This document shows, in pieces, positions 38,205 through 50,600 of a stretch of DNA of 64,000 nucleotides. The stretch's first letter is position 1. Every line of letters begins with the position of its first letter. The stretch spans positions 186,001 through 250,000 of the forward strand of contig JAPYMA010000520.1 in assembly GCA_035041965.1 (NCBI GenBank). The letters are read 5' to 3'. The notes under the pieces were generated by a model. The model was not told the DNA's origin. It searched no databases and saw only the letters and a list, made by a program, of their open reading frames with translations. This DNA comes from Anisakis pegreffii. Lineage: Eukaryota > Nematoda > Chromadorea > Rhabditida > Anisakidae. The translations under genes were made by a program, and so were the position numbers.

Positions 38205-40250
38205 TGAGTTTCATGAACGTAGGGTATGAATCGCCTCATGAAGTTAGCGGTAGGTCTGGAAAGTTCGCCTGGACCGCTCACCTGTAGAGTCGAGTTGCTG
38301 AATGGTAACTCGTCTTCCTCGTAGTGCTGTTTGATAACAGCTGGAATAAAGTTCCAATGTTATCAAACGTGTTATGAGGAGAAATCTCTCAGGTGTTTGT
38401 GGTTACTCGCCGAAGCTTATCTATTAGCTAGTGTCATGACGGCATTCATACACTTCTATGATGACATCCTTATCTCCCATGCCAGTGCAGCTATTGTCCA
38501 TTATTAGCGCTAGTAAGGCACTTGATAAGTTTGAGAAATCAGTTCAAATGAGAGGAGAGATATTATAGGTTCTTAAGTTTTGTTTTGATAGCTTCACTGG
38601 CATATGAAAGGAAGAGAAATATCCCTATAAAACTGAGTTTCACGAACGTAGGGTATGAATCGCCTCATGAAGTTAGCGGTAGGTCTGGAAAGTTCGCCTG
38701 GACCGCTCACCTGTAGAGTCGAGTTGCTGAATGGTGACTCGTCTTCCTCGTAGTGCTGTTTGATAACAGCTGGAATAAAGTTCCAATGTTATCAAACGTG
38801 TTATGAGGAGAAATCTCTCAGGTGTTTGTGGTTACTCGCCGAAGCTTATCTATTAGCTAGTGTCATGACGGCATTCATACACTTCTATGATGACATCCTT
38901 ATCTCCCATGCCAGTGCAGCTATTGTCCATTATTAGCGCTAGTAAGGCACTTGATAAGTTTGAGAAATCAGTTCAAATGAGAGGAGAGATATTATAGGTT
39001 CTTAAGTTTTGTTTTGATAGCTTCACTGGCATATGAAAGGAAGAGAAATATCCCTATAAAACTGAGTTTCACGAACGTAGGGTATGAATCGCCTCATGAA
39101 GTTAGCGGTAGGTCTGGAAAGTTCGCCTGGACCGCTCACCTGTAGAGTCGAGTTGCTGAATGGTGACTCGTCTTCCTCGTAGTGCTGTTTGATAACAGCT
39201 GGAATAAAGTTCCAATGTTATCAAACGTGTTATGAGGAGAAATCTCTCAGGTGTTTGTGGTTACTCGCCGAAGCTTATCTATTAGCTAGTGTCATGACGG
39301 CATTCATACACTTCTATGATGACATCCTTATCTCCCATGCCAGTGCAGCTATTGTCCATTATTAGCGCTAGTAAGGCACTTGATAAGTTTGAGAAATCAG
39401 TTCAAATGAGAGGAGAGATATTATAGGTTCTTAAGTTTTGTTTTGATAGCTTCACTGGCATATGAAAGGAAGAGAAATATCCCTATAAAACTGAGTTTCA
39501 CGAACGTAGGGTATGAATCGCCTCATGAAGTTAGCGGTAGGTCTGGAAAGTTCGCCTGGACCGCTCACCTGTAGAGTCGAGTTGCTGAATGGTGACTCGT
39601 CTTCCTCGTAGTGCTGTTTGATAACAGCTGGAATAAAGTTCCAATGTTATCAAACGTGTTATGAGGAGAAATCTCTCAGGTGTTTGTGGTTACTCGCCGA
39701 AGCTTATCTATTAGCTAGTGTCATGACGGCATTCATACACTTCTATGATGACATCCTTATCTCCCATGCCAGTGCAGCTATTGTCCATTATTAGCGCTAG
39801 TAAGGCACTTGATAAGTTTGAGAAATCAGTTCAAATGAGAGGAGAGATATTATAGGTTCTTAAGTTTTGTTTTGATAGCTTCACTGGCATATGAAAGGAA
39901 GAGAAATATCCCTATAAAACTGAGTTTCACGAACGTAGGGTATGAATCGCCTCATGAAGTTAGCGGTAGGTCTGGAAAGTTCGCCTGGACCGCTCACCTG
40001 TAGAGTCGAGTTGCTGAATGGTGACTCGTCTTCCTCGTAGTGCTGTTTGATAACAGCTGGAATAAAGTTCCAATGTTATCAAACGTGTTATGAGGAGAAA
40101 TCTCTCAGGTGTTTGTGGTTACTCGCCGAAGCTTATCTATTAGCTAGTGTCATGACGGCATTCATACACTTCTATGATGACATCCTTATCTCCCATGCCA
40201 GTGCAGCTATTGTCCATTATTAGCGCTAGTAAGGCACTTGATAAGTTGAT
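38205..40250 (-). repeat. satellite array, right arm: about 5 copies of the 429-bp unit, inverted
   Basis: The same unit as at 29141-32900, read from the minus strand. The motif GAGTTTCA recurs at about 38205, 38634, 39063, 39492 and 39921, giving four full units and a partial outer one of about 330 nt. The innermost unit differs by GGTAACTCG for GGTGACTCG. In both arms the innermost unit reads TTCATGAAACT where all others read TTCGTGAAACT, so that change predates or was copied between the arms. Confidence 0.97.
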
Positions 40251-40322
40251 TACAATTTGATTCAATTAAAAGAAAGAAATAAAGAAAGATTAAATTATAC
40301 TAATCGAGAGATCTGCGATTAC

Positions 40323-40690
40323 CTTCTGTGCTTGTAGAGAATTCAATTCTCTTTTCAATGGACTACTTGGCATTGACCGATCAAATCTCTGTTCCGACAC
40401 TTTTTCCACTTCAATTGATCAGATCACGCGAAGGTTATGCTACGACGATTTCTCGTTATTTGGTTTCACGGCTACATTCATTCCGTTGGTTTTGTGCGCT
40501 TTTACGAAGCGTTTTCCTCTCCTTCTCTCACCTTTAAACATTCGGGCCCGCGCGCGTACGAAAGTGCAATTTGGCTTCTTTTACCCTTTAACCGTTTGCG
40601 AGATGCATTTCTTCTTTGAAATCTTCAGTGAGTTCGTTTTTCTTTTCGAAAGTTGATAATTTAAGCATCTGGTCTTGTTTTAACGCAACT
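40323..40690 (-). CDS. two exons of an unrecognised coiled-coil protein gene (fragment)
   Basis: On the minus strand, exon 40690-40593 follows an ATTAG acceptor and ends at ACG|GTTAAA in phase 1. Exon 40408-40323 begins after an AAG acceptor in phase 1 and ends at AAG|GTAATC in phase 0. Joined, they encode about 61 residues, mostly Glu, Lys, Gln and Leu (KNELTEDFKEEMHLAN, FDRSMPSSPLKRELNSLQAQ), with heptad-like spacing. The fit of phase and splice sites suggests these were, or are, real exons. Neighbouring exons were not found, because the satellite array begins about 70 nt downstream. It may be a truncated gene or a captured fragment. Confidence 0.45.
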
Positions 40691-41308
40691 CTAATCAAGA
40701 AAAACAATATGAGGAATCAGTGGATATATATCTGCGTAAAACTGTTGATGAAATTCAGTTGGGCAGATGTTGTAAATTGCTTTTTCGGTTCCTCTTTTCT
40801 TTCGCTCTTTTTTTGCCCTCCATAAGAGAGTGGGCAGAGGCGTCAGCCCTTTGCGCCACCCCGCTTGGCTGGCTACTGGGAGAGAATTAACTTTTGCAGC
40901 CAGTTTTCTGATAAACAGGTAAAATTTGGGTGTGGGATTCCGTCCCATCCGTCCGATCACACGACTAAATTTGTTTGACATCTATAAGCAGTCACATTAT
41001 AACAACAGTTTTTCCATTCATTAGCTTATTTCTATACGAACCCCAGCGAACTGCGAACAATGAAATTGTGCACGGTTCAATGATAACTAAAATAATTTTG
41101 AGATGCATGCAAAAAGCAAAAGACAAAATCAAGTCTAACGCCTCACCAATATTGGTGCTCACGTTGTGTGTTGACGTTACATGTTTTCTGTTAAAAAATC
41201 TTGCACTTGCACTAGATGCAATTGTTCATTTTACGCTTTTTACCTGAAGTTTCTTGGAACTCATCTAATCGCATTTCTTACACAGGATCTTTCTTTGTTG
41301 TTCAGCAG
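40691..41308. other. intergenic region between coiled-coil exons (-) and DNLZ (+)
   Basis: About 620 nt. A GC-richer patch at 40840-40960 (CGCCACCCCGCTTGGCTGGC) differs from its surroundings and may be repeat-derived. No exon was recognised. The promoter or leader of the DNLZ gene should lie at the right end. Confidence 0.4.
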
Positions 41309-42013
41309 ATGTGGGCTCTGCGTTCTGGATTGATACGAATTCATAACTGCCGTATAATTCAACGATTTTTAGTTGGCCAAAACACCTTGGGTCGGCTATC
41401 ATCAAAGCTGTCACTTACTTACACGTGCAAAGTGTGTAAATCACGTCAGGTGAGTTGCCATTCAGTTTAATTTTTCATCTAAGTATTTCGCCAGGTAAGT
41501 TATTCATATAATTTTAGGTATTCGTCGTACTCGAATCAGGTTGATACAAAGAATGAGTGAGTTTCGTAATGAAGTAGTTATATGACTCAGTGATGATTGC
41601 TGAAGACAAGTTTATGATTCAAACTTAGCATGCTATTTGGGGCATCTCTTTGTTTGTTCTACTGCAAATAAGTTATGATAAAGCATCTCAGTAGTGTTTA
41701 AAGTTTCTCAACTTTCGTCTTCTGCGATTCATCTTTGGGCTGATTATGTGAGGTTTGATTTCAGGGTCCAAAAGAGATTTCAAAAGTTGCTTACGAAGAG
41801 GGTGTTGTATTGGTAACCTGCGACTCTTGTAAGAACCATCACATCATCGCAGATAATTTGGGTTGGTTCTCGGACTTGAAAGGGAAAAAGAATATCGAAG
41901 AAATCCTCGCTGAAAAGGGCGAATCAGTGACAAGAACACTCGAAGGCACCACAGTCAACATCGTACCGAAAGGTCAGATGTTCGGACGTTGTTTTTCATT
42001 TACTCGATACTGA
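41309..42013 (+). CDS. DNL-type zinc-finger protein (DNLZ / Tim15-Zim17 family), mitochondrial HSP70 escort
   Basis: Two exons, 41309-41449 and 41765-42013, give 129 residues. The first about 36 are Arg-rich and lack acidic residues ([20 protein letters not shown]), as expected of a mitochondrial presequence. The DNL zinc ribbon follows: YTCKVC then [10 protein letters not shown] supply four Cys, with the family signature [13 protein letters not shown]. Proteins of this family bind matrix HSP70 and keep it soluble and active in protein import and Fe-S cluster work. An in-frame ATG exists at 41216, but TTGTTCAG at 41298-41305 just before 41309 looks like a (trans-)splice acceptor, so I prefer 41309. 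The last 13 residues after VNIVPKG are read through a GTCAGA, a possible donor, so the C-terminus is uncertain. Confidence 0.9.
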
Positions 42014-42724
42014 ATTTCCATTGCTAGAGAATAATTGTTGCTTCACTTATGAAAGCTGAATATGTCACCGAAACTGAGTATGTTATGGTCACGTTGGTTT
42101 TGTCGACAGCTAGTTGCGACGATCGTGATTTACGTCAAAATCGTTTCGTTTGATCACAGTTCAGTTCATTCGATCGTGATCCAACGACAATATTTGATTT
42201 CGTTTTTTTAAATAATGATTATGAAAATATGGTTAGGAAAATATTCCTCGTGAATTTCAACAATGTTTTGTGAATCAGTTTTCAATTTTTCGATAATATT
42301 TCATATTATCAATTTTTCGTATTTCAATTTTCAATTTCAACATTTCATTTCAATATTATTAATTTAAGCAATAATAATATTTCATATTTCATCATTATTT
42401 CAAATTTTCATTTCCATGATTTAACAATATTTTCTCATGACCGAATTGCACTTTATGAACATCACGATTAGGCGAGTCATTAGTATTCGAATGCTTGAAC
42501 GGTGTGAATGCAGTGTATCCATCTAACATCGTTAATTTGAATTGCATTGTCGGAATACGAATTTAAACCCGAATTTGTAGTTTTACTTCTTTTGTACTGA
42601 TAATTTTAAAATGAATTAGCTGCACGAGCAGTGAAGCTTTGTTGATTGGTGAATGCATATGATGATGTAGTAGAACAATGATGGGGGAACGGCATCAAGT
42701 TACTGCAACAAAACATGTTTTCAG
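42014..42724. other. spacer between DNLZ and COQ4
   Basis: About 710 nt, with a very AT-rich low-complexity stretch at 42280-42420 built from AATTTTCAATTTC-like strings. No gene. The distance is long for a compact nematode operon but still compatible with one. Confidence 0.5.
42716..42724 (+). promoter_or_regulatory. splice acceptor abutting the COQ4 start codon (candidate trans-splice site)
   Basis: GTTTTCAG is followed immediately by ATG at 42725. With no room for a 5' UTR, either an upstream coding or leader exon is cis-spliced here, or a spliced leader is added. No upstream exon with an initiator ATG was identified, which favours trans-splicing. Confidence 0.45.
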
Positions 42725-45700
42725 ATGAATAAGCTGTATGCCACTCATATACCAACATCTTCCTTTCAAAAAGGACTCCTCGCAATCGGTTCGGCTGCGA
42801 TGGCTATTACAAACCCAGTCAGAGGAGGTAATCGGTTATTGAGTCGTATCGTAAAATGAACTCCTGAATAGCTGAAAGTAATTGTAATTCTATAGTTATG
42901 TTTGTGTCAGTTTCACTGGTTACCGTTTCTGTTATGGTCATAGCGAACCACTTCAGTTTCAGGCAGTTGAAATAAACCTCTGAATAATTTACGTTGTATT
43001 CTGAAATGATCCAACCTATTATAATTCATACTTTTGAAAATATATTCCATTCCCTGTTCATTTGCTGCAACAGACAACAAATTTTGTATTTTATCCATTT
43101 TTGCGTGTAATAAACAAATTTGAGCTATGCGCTCATGTTGCCGTATAAGATGAGAGTTTCAAATCTTCTGTGCAAAGTTTTTGAGATGAAACCAAAGTGA
43201 ATAATGTTGGTTTCAATGATGCTTTTCAACGAAACGTGTAGAGACAAGTTGGGCCCTTTATAAACGGTTATGGTGCATTTGAAGACGGTTCATAGAGTGT
43301 TGCAGATATGGTGGCAGCAATGGGTGAGGTGACGGCATTCAGACCAATTCTGGAGAATATTCGTCGAAGAATGGAGCAAGACGTTGTTGGAAATCGTTTG
43401 CTCAGGTAATGTTTATTTTTATGAAAGAACTAATGAGTCATTAGTTTTTGGGCTCACCTTCCAAATTTTATAAAAAGCTATTTGAAGATTGCGTTTTCAA
43501 ATATCCATCCACAACTCTTCTCATTTGCAGGAATTTGCAACAAATTGTTTTTTTAATTTTTAATCAGGGCTTTTTATATCATATTAATTCCTAATCCTCT
43601 CTCTCATCCCGTTATTGCATTTCGAATTTTAGTTTTGTCATTCTCAATTATCCATTTTTATTTGTTTTAGCTGTTTGCAATTTGATTCCTAAAGGATTTG
43701 ATATCATCTTGATGCGGCAATTTTATGTTGATTACGTTGACAATCGACGACTCTCAAATGATCAGGTGATTTGAAATTGATGTAACAATTTGCAGAGATC
43801 GTCCAAGAATCACAAACGAAACGATTGATCGTGATTATCTGAAATCGTTGCCTCATGGCACATTGGGCCGAGAATACTACAAGTTTCTGGATGAACTGCA
43901 CACAGAACCGGACGCGAGACCTGCCGTTAAGGTCATTCACTCAGAATTGTTTGTATCGGGTCGATAACAATTTACGTTTTCATATTTTATTCTGCATTCA
44001 AATGACGCCTCCTCATCTGGCATTCAGTTCTCATTTAAACGCTAGCCAAATCGTAAAACCATAATGTCTTGATTCAATTCAATGCTAACGAAACATTGTC
44101 ACTAAGTTCTTCTGTAACAATTTCCGATACTGTCGTGCATTTGGAATGCCATTAATTTAAAAAATCGCCAAATATTCATCCGCATTATTCGCATATGTCC
44201 ATAACTGCAGTACCCATATAATCATTCCAGGGCACATTCATTTGCCTGTTTAATGCATCTTAATATTAAACGCCCATATCTGCAAATGATATCAAAAACG
44301 AAAACAACTGAAATAAGTACAGTAGTTGTAATCAACGACATGCGATACCGCAACGTAATGATTGTATTGCACATAACATATGATTGTGGAATGGCCGTTG
44401 AAATTGTCTGAATTAGCAAAATGAAGCAGTGCGAAAATGCTCTAATATTTTTTAAATAAAGTGGGATTCTATATAGAAGAAGCAGATGCTAGTTGCTGTA
44501 AAACATCTATGAAGTTTTTTATTTACAAAACACTGCAATAAAGTGGAGGCGTATGCTTTCTGTCGATTCCGGATTTCATAAAAATTTGTGAGCGAATAAA
44601 TTAGCAACGTGATCATTTTCAATTATTTGCTCATCACACTCATGCTGATGTATTGTTGTTCGTGAACGAGTTAAGACGTAGTTTAAGAAGAGGATTGGGG
44701 ACTCGAGCCCCTTATATGCAGTAAATTCTTGTTCATTGCCTAATAGTAGCGTACGTCAGCCGTGAGATATGATGAAATAATTGACTGTTAATGATTTTCA
44801 TGTTGTCTTTATAACAGTCATTTGCAAATTTGTTTTCCTCAGAAGTTCCTTATGTAGTTCGTCCTATCAAAACATTGATAGAACTTTTAAATTGAAATTA
44901 TTCTGCAAATAACTCACCAGAAGTGCTCGAGTTAATTCAATTCTGTGTTTGAGCCGTTTCGTTGCGAATATTTCGACTGAAAAACAAAATGGTCTTTTTA
45001 AGTATGTCGATGATGACGATTTGGTTTATGTGATGCAGCGATATCGTGAAACGCATGATTTCAACCACGTTTTACTTCAAATGAAAACGCATATGCTTGG
45101 TGAGGTGAGCACTTGGTTCGATTATGAAATTTTATGCTTATGTTTATTTTGATTCGGTACTTCTTTTTTTTTGAATTTTAAACGAATGAGTGACTATTAT
45201 GCAATGATCGAATTTTCATCAGAACCACTGGAAAACCTCAACAGTCAGCAGAAATTTACGTTTTTGGTGCTCATCCTAGATTAAGTGTTATATCTTCGTA
45301 ACAAATCAAAATTTAGTGGTTAATTCAAGTCGATCATGTTTTTCAATTGGTTGTATTAAAAGAGAAAGTTTCTTATTGAAATCGTGAAGAATGAGCTGCA
45401 AATTATTGATAATGGATTCTTGAACACAAGTCTTTTTGTTAGCAGAGTACCCCATTGCGGAATCATCATTAATCGCTTAAGTTTATCGAAAACTCAGCTA
45501 TTAGTTGCTGCTAAATAAATAATGATGGATTCTCAGTAAAAAGCAGTTATTAGTTTTTTTTTTTCAAGTGACGATGAGTGAATGACATGACGTGTGCATT
45601 GTTGCGTAATAAGCTGTCAAACTCATTAATGACAAATTCGTTCTGATATTTCTTGTATCTTCATCAAGCGGTGCTTCTCATTTTTGCAATTGAAACAAAT

Positions 45701-47609
45701 GTTGTTTGCGTGCGAGAACTTTTTGTTAATTTCAGCAATCACGCGTTTTCGGTTAATTGCAATTTTCAATGATATTTTATCACGCTGACGTTGCCCTTTA
45801 CTATGATGCGATGATTCAATTGATTCCTACTGCAAAAAATCCACCACTGAATGCAGGATTTTGAAAGTGTTTATGTCACAGATGATTGAGATTAATTCAC
45901 TAATCTATTCTAGATATTTAGTTATTCAAAACGAATGAATGCATTGAATGAACACATGAAATTAATTTTCAAGCATCTATGTCCTTTCTAATGAGTTCGG
46001 ATGATGTATTTAACGTCATAAAACGTCAACTCTTCGTCTATTTTCGTCACTATTCCATTGTTGTGATTCCTACATCAACGGAACAAAATCAGAGGCGTTA
46101 AGTGAACGAACTTTAAGATCGTCACCAATGTTCTGCTTTTAGGAAATTTATCTGTTCTTCATTCAACATTGTCATGCTAAATGTTATATAGTACGGTATA
46201 CGCTAAGCACGAATCAATGCCAAAGTAATCAAAACTCATCTAACGAAACTCAGTTTACATTCAGCAAAAAAAACCCTCTATGATTTGAAAATCTGGTCTG
46301 CAAATATATGAAATAATTAGCAATTCATTTTTGTGGGTTTTATGTTCATAGATTTAATGAAAGTGTGCAGCCATCATATATGTGTATTCTTCTTTTTAAT
46401 ATAAGTCCTTAGTATAGTTCTTTTTAATGTAAGCTATGGAATTTTTTGCACTAATGATGAGCTCTTTAAGCGAGCATTTGCATTTCGTGAAATTGGTTCG
46501 GTTGTATTCCGTGATGAGCAAGATATTTGAAGTGTCCTTCAAAAGCATAATAAGTGCGTTGCGAATGCGTGCTGTGAGTTCTGAAGTAGTCTGTGGGAAA
46601 TTCCCAGCAATATCCTAATTGTAAATGAATTTTACCGTAGCTGATCAAGTGTAAAATTTGGTTGGCTATGGATGCAATAATTTCATTTTGAATTGCATTT
46701 GTTTTTGGTGAGATTTTTATTGCAAATTTTAGAATTTATTTTTGAAATGTCATCAATCTTAACAGTACGTGGATTGATCGAACCTATTGAAAGGGGTTTT
46801 GATACTTCGCATACTTGTTGTCTCTTTTAGGCCTCTTTTCTGTTAAAAATAGTGTGGACAAGGGTATAGTTGAAATGGAAAGAAGAGGGATCTGAGCTGT
46901 CGTTCAAAGTTCATTATCATTCAGATTCATCATCGAATTTATTCAATTGTGAAGGTGAAGTGTCTGTCCAGCCTAATGTGAGAGTGAGCCACATCAAGTG
47001 AAATTTTTTAAAGATTCGATAGGATACTTCCTTAAACAATAAACGGATTATGATCCTGTTCGCTAAGATTGAGTTACAAAAACTATATGTCGTTTTGCGT
47101 TATTAATCAGCTTTTGTTCGCTGCCAGTCGCGAAACTTTTCTGTTTCTAATATTCTCCCATTGGCAGTTCGAAATGTTGGGTGAACTATCGTTATGAAGA
47201 TAAGTATCCGAATATTTGATATTTTATTTTCTCTATTATTTCTCGGTTTTATGTTGTGCATAGAAATGATTGAGGAGTTCAGTAATACTCCGAATATTTC
47301 ACTCCATTCAGAAGTTGATGCAAAATTTCACTATTTCTGCAAAATATTTGCTTAAATATTTGACTCACCATCAGAATTTTGGCATATTTTCAGGTGACTG
47401 TGAAATACTTCGAAGGTATTCAATTGGGTTTACCGATGTGCGTGCTTGGTGGGATTTTTGGCGGTGGACGATTGAAAACTAAGTTAGCGCTTCGTTATTT
47501 GCCATGTTTCAGGTATCAAAGAGTGATTTTCTTATTCGAGTTCTTAGCACTGCAGAAGGACATTGAGAGGACTCGCTTTATTCCATCTATTCGTTGTTTT
47601 TCGTGCTAA
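42725..47609 (+). CDS. coq-4: COQ4, ubiquinone biosynthesis protein
   Basis: Exons 42725-42827, 43306-43405, 43796-43931, 45003-45104 and from 47394. Phases agree at each junction. The N-terminus reads [19 protein letters not shown], then NPVRG and [14 protein letters not shown], characteristic of COQ4. Exon 4 carries [12 protein letters not shown] and the metal-binding motif HDxxH-x11-E ([17 protein letters not shown]). Exon 5 gives [21 protein letters not shown]4 is a peripheral protein on the matrix side of the inner membrane, needed for coenzyme Q assembly and C1 modification of the ring. Exon 4 uses an AAG acceptor. The C-terminus is unresolved: exon 5 may end at a donor at 47482 or 47512 with a last exon I cannot find, or run to TAA at 47607-47609 (218 residues), but that read-through tail lacks family residues. 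No mitochondrial presequence is present in the first exon. Confidence 0.88.
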
Positions 47610-47612
47610 GTT

Positions 47613-50600
47613 CTGAAAAGTGCTCGTTCGTTCGGATTATTCTCACTGACACTCACTGTTCTTCATTCACACCCTTTGGATTATTAAGGCAGTGAAAGGA
47701 ATCGAATGAGATGAAAAATTCGCGGAAGGCGATGAAGAATTTAGGAATAGATCAGAAATTTTTTATCGGTTCAACGTAAAATGGTAATCAAAACGTAACT
47801 ACACATTTCCGCAAGTGATTACTCGATCAGTTAGAGCGCTAACAATGGCGCATCATTTCAAATCTCTAGAAGAATTTTTTTTAGTCACAATCTTTTCTTA
47901 ATCCTCAGTTTGACATTGAAACATTCAAACGTTATTTATGATCTTTCGAAAGTGACACTGCGAATGCTATACGTTGTTTTTTGCATCATATTCAGTTTGA
48001 TATAAATTCTAGAGCACTCTGTTCGCTTTTGCAGATTTTGCCTCATTAGCAGGTTCTCTTGTCAGTTTTTAATTCAGGCGATACCTCGGTTTTGATGAAT
48101 AGTCAATAAATGTATTCTGCCAGTTGAGAGATTGGATTTTTTTACTGTTTAACACTATCGTTGTAACTTGAAACTTCTTTAAAGCTCAGTGATTTCGTTG
48201 CATTTAGTAAATGAAACTGTATTCATATTAGGATTTTCGTCCCTCTTTTGCATTATTTGATCGATCATCTAACGCTAATTTTGAACACGGAATTAGGGTT
48301 ACAACGACCACCCTTGTAATGCATTCATTGTTAGTTGTCGCAGTGAAAAGTGATTAACGTCATATTGTTAGGTTATTTTGTAGTGAACGTTCGTAAACAA
48401 GCTACTAGTAATAATCGTAACGATTATAAATGTAGGAGAGAGTGATATTCAACTAACTTTCGCCTCTGAATCGGTCATCCATATGTTCACTGCTTTGTTA
48501 ACCAGAAGGCGATATGATGTGGATTGCTTGAATACAATTTTCTTTCAATATGAATTTGCAATGTTTGTTTCATCAATCAATTCCTAATGAGCAAAAGAAA
48601 TCCGTCGAGGACTCTGCAAAGAAAAGTAAAAGAAAAAACTCTGCAAAATCACTCGATTCGTAGCAATTTGATTCTTTTTACTGTCTCAATCTATCGATAT
48701 TCGCATTCATCAGCAGCAATACATTACATTGCACATTTAATGAGATCCACAGATTCAAATTTCATTTTTTGTTGATCTTTCGACTTCAAATTAAAATCAT
48801 CCACAACGGTTGATTCGCAACAGTGTGTGAAGTGAAATTAAACGCCCTGATTGTATGAGACAAACTTGATGGAGGTTCAAACGATCCAGGAAATGGATTT
48901 TATTCGTTAAAAATCGGAAACACTCATATGGAATTCGTTCCAGTGCGTGATTCCTGTCTATTAAGAACACAAACTTCATTGGGTGTTTGTGGCGTTTCAA
49001 AGCCTATTTTGCTAGAAATGTAGGGCATCAGTTAGCTGCAAGCGGAATTTGTATGTACGATTACGTGTAGTCAGTGCAAGAGATTCCTCTAAATCCATTA
49101 AATTTACTCGAACATCTTCTTTATTTTCGCTCTCGTAATGGTGCTGTTTCCGCTCATATTTTCCATTGTAGGCTAAACTGTTATCCCTCGGACTTCCCAT
49201 CATCAGTCAGTGTCGCCAGGTTATTCATGGAACTACATTTAAAATGTTTGTATGCCTCAATCTCCAGCCTATAGCTCAGTGTTTCTAGTCTATCGTTGTA
49301 ATCAGTTAATGGATTTTTATTTATGTCGTAAGAAAAATGCAACTGTTTCGTAAATGTTGCACGTTTGGATGAAGAGTCACAAATGAAAGCGTTTTGATGA
49401 TATCACAAATCACATGAATTACACATCACTCATTCATAATAAGCAATATTTGCTGTTCACCATCCAAGCGGCAGTCAATGGATAAATCATCACATAATAG
49501 CTTTGAAAGCACCTCATCGGCTTTTGTTTTTTTTTGAAAGCGGTGAACAAAATCTTCGTAATTTCATCACTCTTGTTTCGTTTTTCCTTTATTTTCGATT
49601 ATTGTGATCCATCAATTTCATATTTATTCTTGAAACATGTCTTCCAGCAATGTAAGCTTGTCTAGTTATACTAAAGAGCACGGTGAAAGCAGTAATCAAT
49701 CATTCTCGCTGCCGATAATACCTTTCGTTGAAAAAAGAAACTTCAAATTATGAATGTAAATTTTGCGTTGATATCACAAAATCAAAAGGACCGTCCACGA
49801 AAATCCTCAGAAGGGAACATTATGTGGATTTATGATCGTTAGTAATAATGTCGTGGAATGGGCAGTGCATTTTTCTTGAAAGCTTTTCATTGCAATGAAT
49901 GAAAGTGTTGATTCCTCCTCGTTGAAAGCAACTGATTCATCTTGAAGTGCGAGTGAATATGATATCTTTTTGTATGAAGAAGTGGAATTGATGTTGAATT
50001 TCCATAATCTCGTACGTTGTGATAAAAGTAATAATTTGAAGCATATGGTAATCTGCAAATTCCACTGTTTTGAATAAATGAAGAAAAGAATTGCGAATAT
50101 GGACAAATTTTCCAGATCCATTAAAGAACAATTGCGCTGAATGACAAACATCGAAAGTGAACGAACCTTTTCATATTCCTTCATCTGTACAAAACATCCT
50201 TCCTGCAAGCGTCACTGTCTTTGTGCTTCGTACGCATATTTATTTTCTTATCACAACGTCTTTTCAACTCGAAGCACTGCAGTGGAAATTGCTCGATTCT
50301 AACAGCGCTTAATTCGGTTCATTTTTGCGATAACGTGGCATGACGGAATGTAATTGTTTACAGATATTAAGATATGAGGTTTTTCTTTCTTCTTCTTTGT
50401 GAAGTAATGTTCTTTCTTCTTTGTTGTTCAGTACTTTCCTCTTTGTGCACAGTCTTCGTTATTTCAGATTTCGAGTGTAGGTTCGGCAGAAATCAATGAA
50501 TTACCTAAATAATACATAATCTGTTTATACTATTTCGACGCAGATTTACTTAACAGCAAAGTTGATGTCTTGATGAAGGTTTGCTCTGTTCTGTGTGTGT

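Larger units (their letters stand above)
26105..40420. repeat. giant foldback-type inverted repeat
   Basis: Whole structure, from outside in: coiled-coil exon copies (left +, right -), a 429-bp satellite array in each arm in inverted orientation, a diverged spacer (left 33123-33604, right 37441-37983), and a nearly perfect central palindrome. Position x on the left of the palindrome maps to 71045 minus x on the right. The arms are unequal: the left has about 2.7 kb of extra sequence (26456-29140) and about four extra satellite units. At 40250 the right array joins AATTGTAATC directly to the satellite. Weaker inverted similarity continues outward to about 25790 and 40620. The design resembles foldback transposons with tandem subrepeats in the inverted arms, but no transposase or target duplication was found. 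Confidence 0.85.

Noticed and set aside
26105..40420. Pure assembly artefact (foldback chimera)
   Set aside because: The arms differ in array copy number, in a 2.7-kb segment and in their spacers, which a chimeric read would not create. An artefact limited to the central palindrome cannot be fully excluded.
41216..41308. Earlier DNLZ start at ATG 41216
   Set aside because: It would place a splice-acceptor-like sequence inside the coding region and add residues between the start and the Arg-rich presequence. The start at 41309 gives a cleaner targeting peptide.
49807..50208. 133-codon minus-strand ORF
   Set aside because: No domain, no splice-site support, and a composition typical of chance ORFs here; kept only as a remark.
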